14,742 nt of DNA from Planctomycetaceae bacterium (GTDB lineage Bacteria > Planctomycetota > Planctomycetia > Pirellulales > Pirellulaceae), in the NCBI GenBank assembly GCA_005773145.1, contig SXHS01000160.1, forward strand, positions 1-14,742, in the 5' to 3' direction. The notes under the pieces were generated by a model that saw nothing but the letters and a program-made list of their open reading frames with translations, was not told the origin of the DNA and made no database searches. Of this stretch, positions 14,456 to 14,742 are shown piece by piece. How positions within the stretch are numbered: the first letter of the stretch is position 1; each line of letters starts with the position of its first letter. Both the position numbers and the translations under genes were made by a program.

Positions 14456-14671
14456 CTACTTCTTCTCCACACTCTTGGTCTCAGACGATTGGCCGGAGTC
14501 CTCGTCATCTTCAATGCCCTGAACACCCTTTTTAAACTCCACGACGCCGCGGCCGAGCGATCGCATCACGCTCGGCAGACGACTGCCGAAGAGGAGCAGC
14601 ACAATGAACCCGATGATCAGTAGCTCCGTGGGTCCCGGAGTCCCAAGAAAGAATCCGAATAGCGTTGACAT
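14456..14671 (-). CDS. tatA: TatA-type twin-arginine translocase subunit
   Basis: A 71-residue protein, a typical TatA length. It has GPTELLIIGFIVLLLFGSRL (membrane helix about 15-27 with the conserved Glu and the FG hinge), then PSVMRSLGRGVVEFKKGVQG as amphipathic helix and a short acidic/Lys tail. Its role is the pore subunit of the twin-arginine export system in the cytoplasmic membrane. GGGAGGTG lies about 9 bases before the ATG at 14671, so the start is firm. It is the first gene of a two-gene unit with the 99-residue paralogue. The promoter must lie in the last 70 bases of the window or beyond. Confidence 0.92.
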   Translation of the reverse strand: MSTLFGFFLGTPGPTELLIIGFIVLLLFGSRLPSVMRSLGRGVVEFKKGVQGIEDDEDSGQSSETKSVEKK

Positions 14672-14742
14672 GATGAAACACCTCCCTCAGCCGTACGTGC
14701 GCGACGAATGGGTCATCGCAGCCAAGCGGTGAAAGCAGGCGG

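Noticed and set aside
1..14742. Search for defence systems, CRISPR arrays, phage or transposase genes
   Set aside because: No spaced direct-repeat array, integrase, nuclease, reverse transcriptase or toxin-antitoxin pair could be seen on either strand.

Overview
The window looks like an ordinary chromosomal segment of a planctomycete, most likely in the Pirellulales/Blastopirellula-Rhodopirellula neighbourhood. This is inferred from style, not proven. The signs are many exported proteins with an N-terminal hydrophobic segment ending at a cysteine, a HEAT-repeat secreted protein, a secreted alpha-helical protein of a type I associate with planctomycetes, a di-heme cytochrome c peroxidase, and two kinds of dispersed palindromic repeat. 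The sequence is moderately GC-rich by eye. Genes are mostly single or in pairs, on both strands, with good Shine-Dalgarno sequences at many starts. No phage, transposase, CRISPR array or toxin-antitoxin module is visible.

Layout. Left part (1-4011, + strand): an exported S9-family serine peptidase (262-2505), a 324-base gap with a short repeat, then an exported 393-residue protein of unknown function (2830-4011). Middle (4016-6359): a 179-residue anchored protein on the - strand and a di-heme cytochrome c peroxidase on the + strand diverge from a shared upstream region. This pair is bracketed by two copies of one 70-base palindromic repeat in opposite orientation, each filling the gap between two convergent genes. 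Next (6368-8229, - strand): pyruvate kinase followed by a small two-helix membrane protein. Then (8381-10581, + strand): a short-chain dehydrogenase and xylose isomerase. Xylose isomerase ends tail-to-tail, with overlapping stop codons, against a - strand LRAT-fold (NlpC/P60-like) acyltransferase gene that lies downstream of a secreted planctomycete-type protein (10578-11812). Right part: a secreted HEAT-repeat protein (12131-13903, + strand), tRNA-Val(CAC) (14026-14099, - strand) and two adjacent TatA-type translocase genes (14154-14671, - strand).

How the genes relate. Pyruvate kinase and xylose isomerase belong to central sugar metabolism. The TatA pair serves export of folded proteins. 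The peptidase, peroxidase, HEAT protein and the two unknown exported proteins would act outside the cytoplasm. I see no single multi-gene pathway or defence system.

The observations most worth checking are the pair of repeats placed exactly between convergent genes, the bacterial LRAT-type protein, the sequence signature of potassium-independent pyruvate kinase, and the small glycine-periodic membrane protein next to pyruvate kinase.
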